From: Cunninghamia lanceolata
Lineage: Eukaryota; Streptophyta; Pinopsida; Cupressales; Cupressaceae
Direction of reading: 5' to 3'
NCBI GenBank assembly: GCA_027924645.1
Contig: BSBN01001807.1
Location: forward strand, 10,558,001-10,622,000
Length of the DNA stretch: 64,000 nucleotides
In this document: positions 11,661 through 21,990 of the stretch, one piece after another
Layout: every line of letters begins with the position of its first letter
Position numbering within the stretch: position 1 is the first letter of the stretch
The notes under the pieces: model-generated
Told to the model about the DNA's origin: nothing
The model's database searches: none
Seen by the model: the letters and a program-made list of their open reading frames with translations, nothing else
Translations under genes and position numbers: made by a program

Positions 11661-12276
11661 AGGTATCTCTTCAAGAAAAGCATGATTTTTATGATAAATC
11701 CAACAAAGAACATGGGGGCTCCGACGAGGCCTAGGTAATTTTCTTTGCCCCCTTTGTGCTTTGATGGTTTTTGTATCTTTATATATGTACAAACTAGATG
11801 GTAATGTTGAGGGGTCACTATAACTCATCCTCTTGCTAGACTAGTGTCAGTTGATATAGTTCTCCTTTTTGGTTTGTCATGATTTAACTATGTTATATGG
11901 TTTGGTCTTTGTGGTTGGAACTAGTTTATGTTGGGATTTTTTTTATTACTAGTATTTAGTAGTAGGTGGTGGTTGAATATATGTCAAGACTCACTAGAAT
12001 TAATCATATATCATAGTATCATTATCTCTTGTGTTGAGTTACACTTAATCGAGTTGCAATTATCATTATGGCAAAGGCAATGGTAAATTTTTTAGGTGAA
12101 GTTAATTTTAGGATGGATAATTTTTTTATGATGTAGTGAACTTAGTGTTACCAGGAATATAATATTTTTACACTCTTTTTTTGCGGCCCCTGCGTGCCTA
12201 ACTCAGGTTTACTAGCAAAAGAAAATCAAACCAAAATATTTAAGAAAAATATAAAATAGTAAAAAATAGTAAGTGA
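11661..12276. other. Intergenic, no feature recognised
   Basis: AT-rich sequence without a convincing frame. It ends at the first palindromic MITE copy. Confidence 0.4.
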
Positions 12277-12407
12277 AAAATATCTTAAATATATCTATTA
12301 AAAAATCTTAAGGCACCTATTTATTATAAATAATAATTTCAATATGGACACCTCAAGATTGATACCTCTCGACATCTTTTAGATAGATGTATTTAAGATA
12401 TCTATAC
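12277..12407. mobile_element. MITE-like foldback, copy 1
   Basis: Outer arms read AATATCTTAAATATATCTAT on the left and TAGATGTATTTAAGATATCTAT on the right, inverted copies of each other. It is related to the better preserved copy at 15718-15872, sharing the terminal motif and an internal CCTCAAGATTGATACCTCT-like block. Confidence 0.7.
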
Positions 12408-12439
12408 TTTGATTATATTTTTCAATCATGGAATTCATA

Positions 12440-14235
12440 GGGAGATCCATATCAACATAACATATAGGTATGATATTAATCCGAAGGTATGTTATATTAT
12501 GAATTATAGGTCTTGCAAAATTTTACACATCTATGTCTTCAAAATACACAACTTGGTCAGATGGATTTACATGACTATGAAGAGTTACTTAGTTGTATTG
12601 AATATCAGATAATGTGTAGAGAGGGTTCTTGTCTATTTAAGAAAAGAGGAAGGATGGTTTTAGGTAAGGTGTTCATACATTCAAATATTTGTACCAAACA
12701 ATGCGTACATAAACTAACAATAAGTTAGTTTTTTACAGGTATAATGCACCATGGCTATTGTATTTAGAGGGATCAACATTATTTGAATACCTAGACATAA
12801 AAGATATATAATTCCCCAAGCTTCTACCCAAGACATTAGTAGTAAAAACATATGAACAATTTTTTTATGATACAAACGCAACAACAAAAAGCCACAATAC
12901 CTACCTACACACTTGAGATGTCATGATAGAACACAATGATACTCAAGGTATGCAATGTCAATGCACAAAGCATGGCAACATAAGTAGAAAACTTACTTGA
13001 ACACGGTTCAGGCACCATGACAAGCTCATAAACAATCTCTGGCAAAGATGCATCAAGTGAATGACCCTATGACTCTTGTGGTATATCTGGTTTCATAACC
13101 CATCTTATTTTGTTATGAATAAAAGGATGTTCCCTGTGTTTTCCAAGTTCACCACTAATGTTTGAGGCAAAATCTTGGGGCATTACAAGATAAAATATAT
13201 GAGCCTACTAGAAATGATTATCGAGTAAATACATATAATTCTGTCTACAATTATGGAGAAAAAATGTAGATTGGCAATTTGTTCTTTCAAGGCATGTTGT
13301 AATTAAGTATATTGCAAAGTATGCAACAAAAGCTAAAAAGAATTCAAAAACATATCATCATATATTAATGGGACTTTTCCAAATATTAAAAACCCTAGTG
13401 AATCAACATCAATAGCATATAGGAAACTTCTAATTGAAACCCTCATCGAAAGACACATTGAGGTACAAGAAACATGAAATATGTTATTGGAGTTGTCATT
13501 GGTAGTTCAAGAATTAGAATATTTGTCACAGTGAATGTTTCATGAGAGGTATTCAAGCTAGTAACAAAAAATAATGAACATGATGATGGAATCCACCTAA
13601 AACATTTCAAACAAGGATATTTAGATAGACCATGTGCAATGGAAAGTGTTTCACTTATAGATGCAACTAGGTCTTGGACATATAATCCCAAGAAAAGAAG
13701 AGATAGTAAATGGGAGGTGAGGAGTATGGAAGCTATTGTGAGATTATTTCCAGGATTTGCCACCATACAGGTACATGCCAATTAAAAAAATAGGTTGACT
13801 TTTGTTGGTCAGAGTTATTACTTTACAAGTCATTTACAATATACAAAGAGATATTGGACTTGATGATACTACAGTTACATCAAATTGGGAGTCACTTAAT
13901 TATAATCCATGATATTTGGAATGAAGATTATTTCAAATGATAGTGAAAATCATAATGATTATGAAGATGAAGATGTTTGAGTTTTTTAACAAAATACAAC
14001 TAAACATGAGTGGGAGATAATCTCCAAGACTACATTGTAGGAAAATAATGGATGTGACAAATAGACATGTTGGGTAGAAAGGATCTTGATAAATAAACTT
14101 TATTGAGTAATGAATATCGAGGAGAATATTAAACAAATAAAGCAATAAAGTTCATCAACACCATGAAAGAGAATGGGTTATTAATTCTTGATGATACAAT
14201 ATCAAATATACCAAATGGAACCTTAGGTGCAAAGA
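12440..14235 (+). pseudogene. Helitron Rep/helicase, N-terminal part (decayed)
   Basis: Fragments in several frames, all plus strand, match plant Helitron proteins. Near 12540-12660 a cysteine-containing block reads CIEYQIMCREGSCLFKKRGR. At about 13256-13380 is the Rep catalytic tyrosine region, with KYIAKYATKAK in the pattern YxxKYxxK, preceded by LQLWRKNVDWQ. At 13430-13770 is the Helitron-like N-terminal domain, with ETLIERHIEVQET and ARTSWTYNPKKRR-like words (DATRSWTYNPKKRR). The Rep part nicks and joins DNA during rolling-circle transposition. Many stops and shifts make it non-functional. The matching helicase half is at 30440-32360, same strand. Confidence 0.8.
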
Positions 14236-14587
14236 AAAAACATTCAAAAGGGACGTATGTACGTCAGTTCTATCTTTATAGTTAGCTTAGGCATTAACAA
14301 CACACAAATCATAAGGATTGACTCTTCCAAAAGCAACATTTGACATATGACAAAGAGAAAGGGCAGGGCTAACATTTGTGGCTATATCGTGTGTAAATTC
14401 ATTGGGTGGACTAAGAATTTTTCCACCATTTTCATATGACCGCTATGAAAATTTGAAAATAGGAAAATAACTCTTAAAAAGGAAAGTTAAGGAAGAGAGA
14501 CTTGATTCAATTTAACAACCATGTTATGTATTTGATATATATTGAAATATAATTATTCTATCATACACATTACATCTTTAATGTGAT
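14236..14587. other. Helitron-adjacent sequence, unclassified
   Basis: Open but uninformative fragments continue from the Rep relic. I could not match them. The solo LTR begins just after, at its GTACA target duplication (14588-14592). Confidence 0.35.
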
Positions 14588-14703
14588 GTACATGTAGACA
14601 CCCAAAATTGACTCATTATCATTAGCATTCAAACATTGCATTATCCATCATCTGCATTTGTCTAACACACTTGAGCAATATCCCTAACACATCTATTTCT
14701 TCT

Positions 14704-14909
14704 ATTAATTAAATAAATTTATATTTATTTAATTAATTCATTAGCTATTTTGTCTATTTTCTCTAAGCTATAATTAAACAATCTTTAATTATTTAATTAT
14801 CTTCATTCTTCTATTTTTAATTAAATAAATCTTATTTATTTAATTAAAAAATTCCTTTCATAGACCCACTTTCTAATTAATTAAATAAATTTTATTTATT
14901 TAATTAATT
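14704..14909. repeat. Three AT palindromes in LTR U3
   Basis: Perfect 15-bp inverted repeats at 14704-14718/14723-14737, 14814-14828/14836-14850 and 14875-14889/14895-14909, all variants of ATTAATTAAATAAAT and its complement. The related LTR at 33934-34967 has the same kind of palindromes at about 34610-34840. Confidence 0.9.
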
Positions 14910-15146
14910 TCTCTTATCATTTATCTCATGAGCCGACATGTGTGCCTCTTTCATTTAAAAAAGATAAGTGGTACTACATACTTTATTTAATATCTTTCAC
15001 ATATAAGTACTTTTTATGTGCACGATCACACATAAGCCTTATCTTCTCTCCACTTGTCACCTACACATTCACCTATGATCATCCTTTAATCTTAGCCATT
15101 CACATAGACACTGAATCTCCACCGTTGATTGATTTTGGTTGAGTTC

Positions 15147-15153
15147 TATATAA
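15147..15153 (+). promoter_or_regulatory. TATA box of solo LTR
   Basis: TATATAA followed by a CACTCTCTCATTCC initiator-like region. The same arrangement (TATATATA then CACTCTCTCATT on the minus strand, 34243-34250) occurs in the related LTR, which supports it as the LTR promoter. Confidence 0.7.
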
Positions 15154-15717
15154 ACACTCTCTCATTCCATACTACATCTATCCAGCATTCATATAGCATC
15201 TACATTATCATCCTGAGCATATTGAGCACTTGAGTATTCATAGCATCCATTGAGCTTATCATCATTATCATCCATCCATCATGGCATCTTTTATCTTCAT
15301 AATTGTTCATTGTTGAAGAAGCAATCCACATCAGAAACAAGGAATCATACAATCTAGGTGATATTGTGCTTTAATTGCATGCTTTTAATTTCATTTGGAT
15401 TAGATTCCTTGATGATGGTAGGGTTAGGTTTTCATGGCTATGCTTGATCTTATTAACTTGATTTTCTACCTATCACAGTACATTTTAGTTTTGGATAAAT
15501 ATGTAATGTATAATTAATTGTCTTCTAATATGTTGTGTTTGCACATTTAAATGAATATGAAATGCTTTGATAATGCTCAATAAATGTCATGTGTATTATG
15601 CATTTTAATGAATATGATATGCTTCCTTATTTGTCAAGGGAAATATTGTTTTATAAAAACACAAAAATTAAATAGATACTAAATTATCACTTTAAACATT
15701 GCACCTACAAATGCTAC

Positions 15718-15872
15718 TAGCATAGATATCTTAAATACATCTATCTAAAGGATTCTTAGAGATATCAGTCTCTAGTTGCCTATCTATCCTAAATAACAAA
15801 TTTAATATAGGTGTCTTAAGACTAATATCTCTTTGTGTCTTTTAGATAGGTGTATTTAAGATATCTATGCTA
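15718..15872. mobile_element. MITE-like foldback, copy 2
   Basis: 155 bp with long terminal inverted repeats: TAGCATAGATATCTTAAATA at the left end and its complement ending at 15872, differing at about one base in the outer 30. The inner halves also pair (AGAGATATCAGTCT with AGACTAATATCTCT), so nearly the whole element folds back. The outermost TA on each side may be a TA target duplication. Confidence 0.85.
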
Positions 15873-15874
15873 AT

Positions 15875-15985
15875 TATAATATAGAATTTAATATAAAATA
15901 TAAAATATAGAGTTCAAGATAAAATATAAAATATAGAGTTTAATATAAAAAACATGAAGTTCAATATAAAATATAAAGTTTAAAC
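15875..15985. repeat. AT-rich minisatellite (short array)
   Basis: Repeats of an AATATAAAATATAGAGTT unit of about 20-25 bases. The same unit forms the longer array at 29600-30330. Confidence 0.75.
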
Positions 15986-16059
15986 AAAACTATACTTTCA
16001 TAATGTAATTCAAAAATGCCCAATAAGGGGTAGTGATATTGATTATCTATTGATGAGTT

Positions 16060-17570
16060 GGTTTACTTCTGCTCCATTTCCTTCCACTCCATTTCTTGAG
16101 GAGAACAATGGTGGTAGGCTCGGGCTTGGAGGAATCAAATTGGTCCTATCACTGTCTATGAGAAAGAAAATTCTTCCCAAGCTACCAACCTCGATTGATC
16201 CTATGCCTTCGTTATTGGTGGGGCTCTTATTATCCTTGTGTGGGAGATTGAATTCTCTAAAATGTAGGAAACCATGAAACCTAGCAAGGTAAAGGGTAAG
16301 ATGAAGAAGGATAGTGGGTAACTTGGGGTTGGTAAGCAAAAATGGAAGGACAAAGTCTATGAGGATGACATGTTCAATGATTTTTACATTGACAAGAATT
16401 CCTTAGTGGGAAGCACTACATGAATTATGTAGATGAATGGCAAAGATTATAAGGACTACGATCAAAAATATCTCATCCATCAAATTTACAATGACATCGC
16501 CTAATTTCATTTGACAAGAAACTACCTACGAATCTCTTGTGAATTGGAAACCGTAAAGAGAGAAGTAGCGAGAGAAGTGGGAAGCTTCTCCCTACTTATG
16601 CAAGACTTTTGTACCTTTCTCTTTACCATTCCAATATAACTTCATGAGGAACTCAATTGTTACCTACGCTAATTCCTTGTCTTCCTAACCACACAAGGTA
16701 TGCAACTTCTGATCCATTTCCTTCCACTCAATTTCCTAAGGAGAACAACGGTGGTGGGCTCGGGCTTGGAGGAATCAAAGTCGGGCATGTCGCTATCTAT
16801 GAGAAATAAAATTCTCCCCAAGCTGCCAACCTCAATTGATCCTATGCGTGTTTTATTGGTGGGGATCTTATTCTCCTTGTGTGGGAGATTGAATTCTCTA
16901 AAATGTAGGAAACCATGAAACCTGGCAAGGTAAAGGGTAAGATGAAGAAGGATAGTGGGCAACTTGGGGTTGGTAAACAAAAATGGAAGGATAAAGTCTA
17001 TGAGGATGACATGTTGAATGATTTTTATGCTGACAAGCATTCCTTAGTGGGAAGCACTACATGAATTATGTAGATGAATGGTAAATATTATAAGTACTAC
17101 AATAAAAAAGATCTCATCCATCAAATTTACAATGACATCACCTAATTTGATTTGACAAGAAACTACATATGGATCTCCTGTGTGTTGGAAATTGCAAATA
17201 GAGAAGTAACGAGAGAAGTGGGAAGCTTCTCCCTACTTATGCAAGACTTTTGTACCTTTTTCTTTACCATTCCAATATAACTTCATGAGGAACTCAATTC
17301 TTGCCTGTGCTAATTCCTTGTCTTCATAACCACACAAGGTATGCAACTTCCGATCCATTTCCTTCCACTCCATTTCCTGAGGAGAACAATGGTGGTAGGC
17401 TCAGGCTTGGAGGAATCGAAGTCAAGCCCGTCGCTATCTATGAGAAAGAAAATTCTCCCCAAGATACTAACCTCAATTGATCCTATGCCTGTGTTATTGG
17501 TGGGGCTCTTATTCTCCTTGTTGGAAGACAAGAAGTGGATAGACACAAACATAATGACATACCATTTTTT
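16060..17570. repeat. Tandem repeat, 641-bp period, about 2.3 copies
   Basis: The landmark CCATTTCCTTCCACTC recurs at 16074, 16714 and 17355, giving periods of 640 and 641. Copies stay aligned across GAGGAGAACAA, CGGGCTTGGAGGAATC and GAGGATGACATGTT blocks. The plus strand contains protein-like stretches (KVKGKMKKDSG, KQKWKDKVYEDDM) interrupted by stops, so the unit may come from a coding sequence I cannot identify. Confidence 0.9.
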
Positions 17571-18107
17571 TCTTCTACTCATCACAGTCAAGGCAAAAGA
17601 GTTGGTTTAGCTACTCCTTAAAACATAGCAGGCAAATCCCCATGCGCTGGTTTACCCAACAAAGGACGTACCCAAGACTCTCATCAACAAAAGGAAGTGC
17701 AAGTCCACCAAACTCGGGTAATAGTTATAGCATTAATGTTTTAGGTTTTTTTTAATCTAATTCTTGTTTTAAATAGATATTTTGGGTTATATGGTTTGGG
17801 GTTTACATGGGTTATTTAAGGGTTTGATTTGTGATACAATGTGTTTTGCAGGGCTAGCATCATCCCTAGAACTATTATGATTATTTTGACTGGACACTGG
17901 AAGGGAAAGCATATTGTTTTCCTGAAAACATCTTGAATCAAGGCTTCTACTTAGTGCAAGTAGCATAAAATCTTTACACTTTTGAAGGTTTTTTTCTCTG
18001 AAAACTTTTTCGTAGGAATTTTGCACATCTAACACTTTTAGGGTCAAATTAGTTTTAAATTTTTCTTTTATGTTCTGAATCAACCTAACCTCCCCCCTTT
18101 GGAGCAA
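17571..18107. other. Intergenic, no feature recognised
   Basis: No supported frame or repeat between the tandem repeat and the PPR relic. Confidence 0.4.
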
Positions 18108-18735
18108 CCTTTGGGCTTTGATGACAATCCAATACAGGCCTTCAAAATGCTAGTGACAATGATTTGATTAGGCATCAATTGTACTAATTGCATTTAATGA
18201 AAATATTTCAAGGTCTCATTACAATAACAATTTTGCACAAGGCCAACAATCATGGTACTCCATGTTACAACATCCCTTGCATTTATTTTCTCACACACTT
18301 GTCTTGTAAACTCTGTTCTACCACACTTTGTGTATATGTCTATCAGGGCCCTACCCATAAAATTATCAGCCTCGAGTTCCATTGAAACAATAAAATTATG
18401 GATCTCTCTACCTTGCATCAAATCAAACAAATTGGTATAGGCCTTGACAAATCAAGGAAACATAAAATCGTCAGGCTATGTCCCTTCCCTTAGCATTGTG
18501 TAATAAAGTTCAAGTGTTTGTCCCTAGAGCCCACTTTTGCTATACCATCTTAGCATTGCATTGCAACATAAAACATTTCTCTTGGACATTTTGTTAAATA
18601 GTTGGTGGGCATCAACCACACTCTTTCAAACTATGTACATCCTCAAAACTTTACTATCTAAGAACAAATCAACCCTATGCCCACTTGAGAGCATGGGGGT
18701 ATAAACTATCTTTCCCTCTAAAAGAGCTTGTCTTC
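18108..18735 (-). pseudogene. PPR protein fragment (PLS class)
   Basis: Around 200 codons stay in one minus-strand frame and read as plant pentatricopeptide repeats, interrupted by about five stops, including 18191-18193 and two TAG codons. Recognisable repeat words are VVDAHQLFNKMSKRNV, NAMLRWYSKSGL, PDDFMFP-FVKAYTNLFDL, QGREIHNFIV, ALIDIYTKCG, RDVVTWSTMIVGLVQN and ETLKYFH-MQL. The spacing is that of P-L-S repeats. Intact relatives bind organelle transcripts in editing or processing. There is no start codon, targeting peptide or C-terminal E/DYW domain in view, so this is an internal gene fragment. It sits between the two Helitron halves. Confidence 0.88.
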
Positions 18736-19854
18736 ACAGGTTGCCATGGTGATTCAAAAATGGGTCTTCATTGTGTTAATGCTCAGCTTTTATCCTTTAA
18801 TTGAGCATGGAGCACCAGTGTATAAGTTTACATAGGGAGCATTTATGTTCAATCCATTTTACATATCATAATATTCCATTGGTTGAAAGATATTTGCTTA
18901 TTAATAACACTTAGAATGTAGAGTAGCTCCTTCACTATGCATATTTTAATTTTTGAAATGTTTTATGGGTTTATGTGACAAAATTATGCATCCAATGCTA
19001 TATTGTGATATCTTTTAGATCGACCCATTAGTTTACTATAGGAGTTTGTGTATTGCAATATTTATATGCCATGGATCCTACTTCATCACTTGACTTCACA
19101 GGGGACCAATTGACATGAGAAGCGTGAAAGCATGTATGTGAAGTAATAAAAAGTTGATGCAGGGCCTGTCCCAAGAAGATTTTGACAACTATATGACTTT
19201 TTGTAATGACACATAACACAACAATAAGTTTTTTTGTTGAACCTAAACTTAATAATTAGGTCTTATCAGTGTAGAGGTTGGACTATTTTGTGGTATTAGT
19301 TCTCATGGAATATTCATAAAGTCTAAAGATACCACTAGTAACATACGAGGGACAAATAAATTTAGTGAAGACCACCTGTTAACCATTGATGGATTGAAAA
19401 TTTTACCACTACTACATGCTACTATTTAACTACTCATTGGGCTAAAAATCACCATTAGGTGCAGTTATTTGTTCAACATTTTTATGTTTTATGTGCTTGT
19501 GCTTAGTGCTTGTTTTATGTGTGTGGAGGAGATATATTTTGGGGATGTTGACAACTAAAAAACTTGCTCCTAATTTGGTTTATTTTGCTCCAAATCCATC
19601 AGAATTCCACTTTGTGCCTTTGTTGAAGAACTTGTCATTTATATCCAATCTAAGACTATTTTGAATGGGTTTCCTCTAATAGGTTTCTAAGTGTTTGCCT
19701 TTTGGAATGCAAGTAAAAACCCTCAAAATGACTAAGTCCCAAAATTCTAAGTCTTTTCCTTATATTTTCTACCTTATTCGTGGTTTTGGAGTTTTGGGTT
19801 CGTGTATTCCATCATTCCATTCTTATTGGCTTTGAAATCCGCCTTTAAAATTGC
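18736..19854. other. Intergenic, no feature recognised
   Basis: Unique-looking sequence without supported coding sense or repeats. Confidence 0.4.
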
Positions 19855-20420
19855 CTAAGTGTTTCGAGCATCAAAGTTCAGGCTTGTGACTTCATCTTCT
19901 TCAAAGAATGTGTTAACGGGAAGGCCCGACCACCGAAGTCTGCCAAGGGTTTTGAAAATTTTCTAAGTATTGTGGACTTTAGAGGTTAGAGTGGTGGTCT
20001 TTTGCCTTCTTTTGAAGCAAGCAGAAGGGAAAAGGCCTAACGGTCGCAGTCCAATGGAGTCTTTTTTCATTTGTCGCAGGTGCCAGAAGGTGAGAGTTCT
20101 CTTTTCTTCTTTCTCTCTTTTGGAAGGCAAAAGGCAAAAGGCCCATTTGTTGAAGCCTGTTGAGTTTTTAAAATTTTCTAAGTATTTCGAGCATTGGTGA
20201 CCAGAGGTATTCTCTTCCTCTTTCCTTTTGAAAGATGAAGGGTGAAAGGCCCAATGATCAAAGTCCAACAAGCTCATATTCTAAGTGTTTCAAAAGGCAG
20301 AAGGTAGGATTTCTCTTTTCTTCCTCCTTTCTTTTCAAAGGCAGAAGGAAGAAGGTCTAAGGCCCGACCCTCGGTGACCTTCATTTCTTCTAAATATTTT
20401 GAGGTCAAGTGGTCCTTTCC
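19855..20420. repeat. Degenerate tandem repeat, about 105-bp period
   Basis: A landmark resembling TTCTAAGTATTTCGAGCAT recurs near 19855, 19960, 20170, 20277 and 20390, that is at one or two multiples of about 105. Each unit also carries a pyrimidine run (TTCTTTCTCTC-like) followed by an AAGGCAGAAGG-AAGGCCC block. One landmark (near 20065) has decayed. Confidence 0.65.
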
Positions 20421-20845
20421 TTCTCTTCCAAAGTGAACAATGCTTGGTGAAGACTCGATCTCTGAAACCTGATTGGTTCCCTTTGTTCCTTTTAGACTTT
20501 GAAGATTAGGGCTTCCTTCCTTACCTTTTCTAAAGTTGATTACCTAGAGTAAGCCTGATTTGGTGGGGCCTAGTTGTTTTGCCTTCCCTGCTCTCTTCGT
20601 CGTCCCAAAACACCTAGAAAATGTGGGAAAATGTGCCAACAACTCTTAGGATCACGATTAATGTGAAATGGGTGGCTAGAAATGATGTTTTTATAGCAAT
20701 TTTAGGCATAGTAGCATGTTGTAGTAATTTTGGGAACCAACAAGAGACAATGAATTTTATGCAAAATTGTTAATATGTATATTTTGTTATGTAACTTGGT
20801 GACTTCTTGTGTTTCTTGTTTGTTTTCTAAACATTGGTTATTTCT

Positions 20846-21990
20846 AAGGGCCATTATACCTGGACACTTTATTGTGTTTTGAGAAGCATCTATGTAATGA
20901 GATTCTATTGCAGCAGCTTTAATATTGCTTTAATATGTTGGAATGGCTTAGGTCCATTCAAGGTGAATGGTGTACCTATCAGATGAGTTAATGACAACTT
21001 CCACCAATATTTATGTAAGAAAATGAAATGATACACCATACTTGTGTGCCCATTGAAACAGAGGTTGTTAAGAAGAAGAAGAAGACTGGGGAGCAGTTCT
21101 TTTAGGCTGAGAAAAAGGTATATATTTGAGCTGCTAGAAATTTTAGTCATTCTGAAATTCTGTAGTTGTAGTGTTGTTTCTTGTTCATCTAAATAGATTC
21201 AAATTAATTCCATTAAATTATTTGTATTTGTTATATAATACATATATATTCCTTCTCATAACTTCAGACTTATCATTCTATTGTACCATGGTTCTATATC
21301 TGAACTGGATACACTATTTGATGTACTACATTGGGATATGATAAAATGAGGATGGTTATTTCTCCAATACATGGAAAAGATATGTCGAGAGTTATTTCTT
21401 AACATTATCTGGAGTGTTATCTCAACTGTTTAACATAAATATTTCATCTTTTCCAGTCGAATAATTTGTAAAGACATTATTGGTGGGTTTAGTGTTGGTT
21501 GGAAAGGATTTGTAAGGGTTTGAAATGTGTGCCAAACTTTCACCATCCTGAAGTTTCTTCCTTTTAAGACTACAATTTTTTTGCAATTCGTAGTCAAATT
21601 ACAATTGTCTCTAGCTTTTTCCTCAAGTTTAGGTTTGTTTCTCAAAGCTTTCAAAGTTTTGTTCTTTTTAGTAAAACTAGAAATTTTCATATCACCTTTG
21701 CATGTGAATTTGGTAAAGTGAATTTTAGCATAATGGAAGCTTTAACGTAATCACACAATTTAATATGTATTTAAATTCAGATCCTTTTGTAAGACTTGTA
21801 TCCTGATGTATGTAAACTCTAATGTGTGTTGTAGCCAACAAAGTATGTAGCTCCACCTAGAAAGGAGGATTAGAAGACACTGGATGAACAAGTACTAAAG
21901 GTGGTAGAAGTTGTTCGTAATTTTAATCATTATTTATCTACTATATTTTCTCTAAAATTAGTAATGAAGCCTCACAAGCTTGTTTTTTAA
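20846..21990 (+). pseudogene. RPL6: Ribosomal protein eL6 pseudogene with intron
   Basis: The left part (20846-21117) reads GPFKVNGVPIR then VN near 20951-20990, and EVVKKKKKTGEQFF with AEKK at its end. A GT-AG intron spans 21118-21834. The right part reads KYVAPPRKED, KTLDEQVLKVVE, HYLSTIFSLK and ends MKPHKLVF with a TAA at 21988-21990. These are the conserved C-terminal features of plant eL6, including the lysine run and the terminal MKPHxLVF. In-frame stops (after VPIR, in QFF-AEKK and after RKED) and a frameshift near 21000 disable it. The retained intron argues against a processed retrocopy. The N-terminal half of the protein is missing. It lies between the Helitron halves. Confidence 0.85.
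21118..21834 (+). other. Retained intron of eL6 pseudogene
   Basis: Begins GTATATATTTGAG directly after the lysine-rich exon and ends TGTGTGTTGTAG directly before the exon with KYVAPPRKED. Both borders obey GT-AG, and the joined frame is open until the first downstream TAG. Confidence 0.75.

Larger units (their letters stand above)
14593..15477 (+). mobile_element. Solo LTR of the outer Tat family
   Basis: 885 bp from TGTAGACACCC to CTATCACA, flanked on both sides by GTACA (14588-14592 and 15478-15482). There is no polypurine tract before it and no primer site after it, so it is a solo LTR left by recombination between two LTRs. It aligns, inverted, with the LTR at 33934-34967: the start, the TATA box (15147-15153) and the GCAATCCACAT and ACAATCTAGGTGA-TATTG blocks are all shared. 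Its U3 region holds three strong AT palindromes. Confidence 0.92.
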
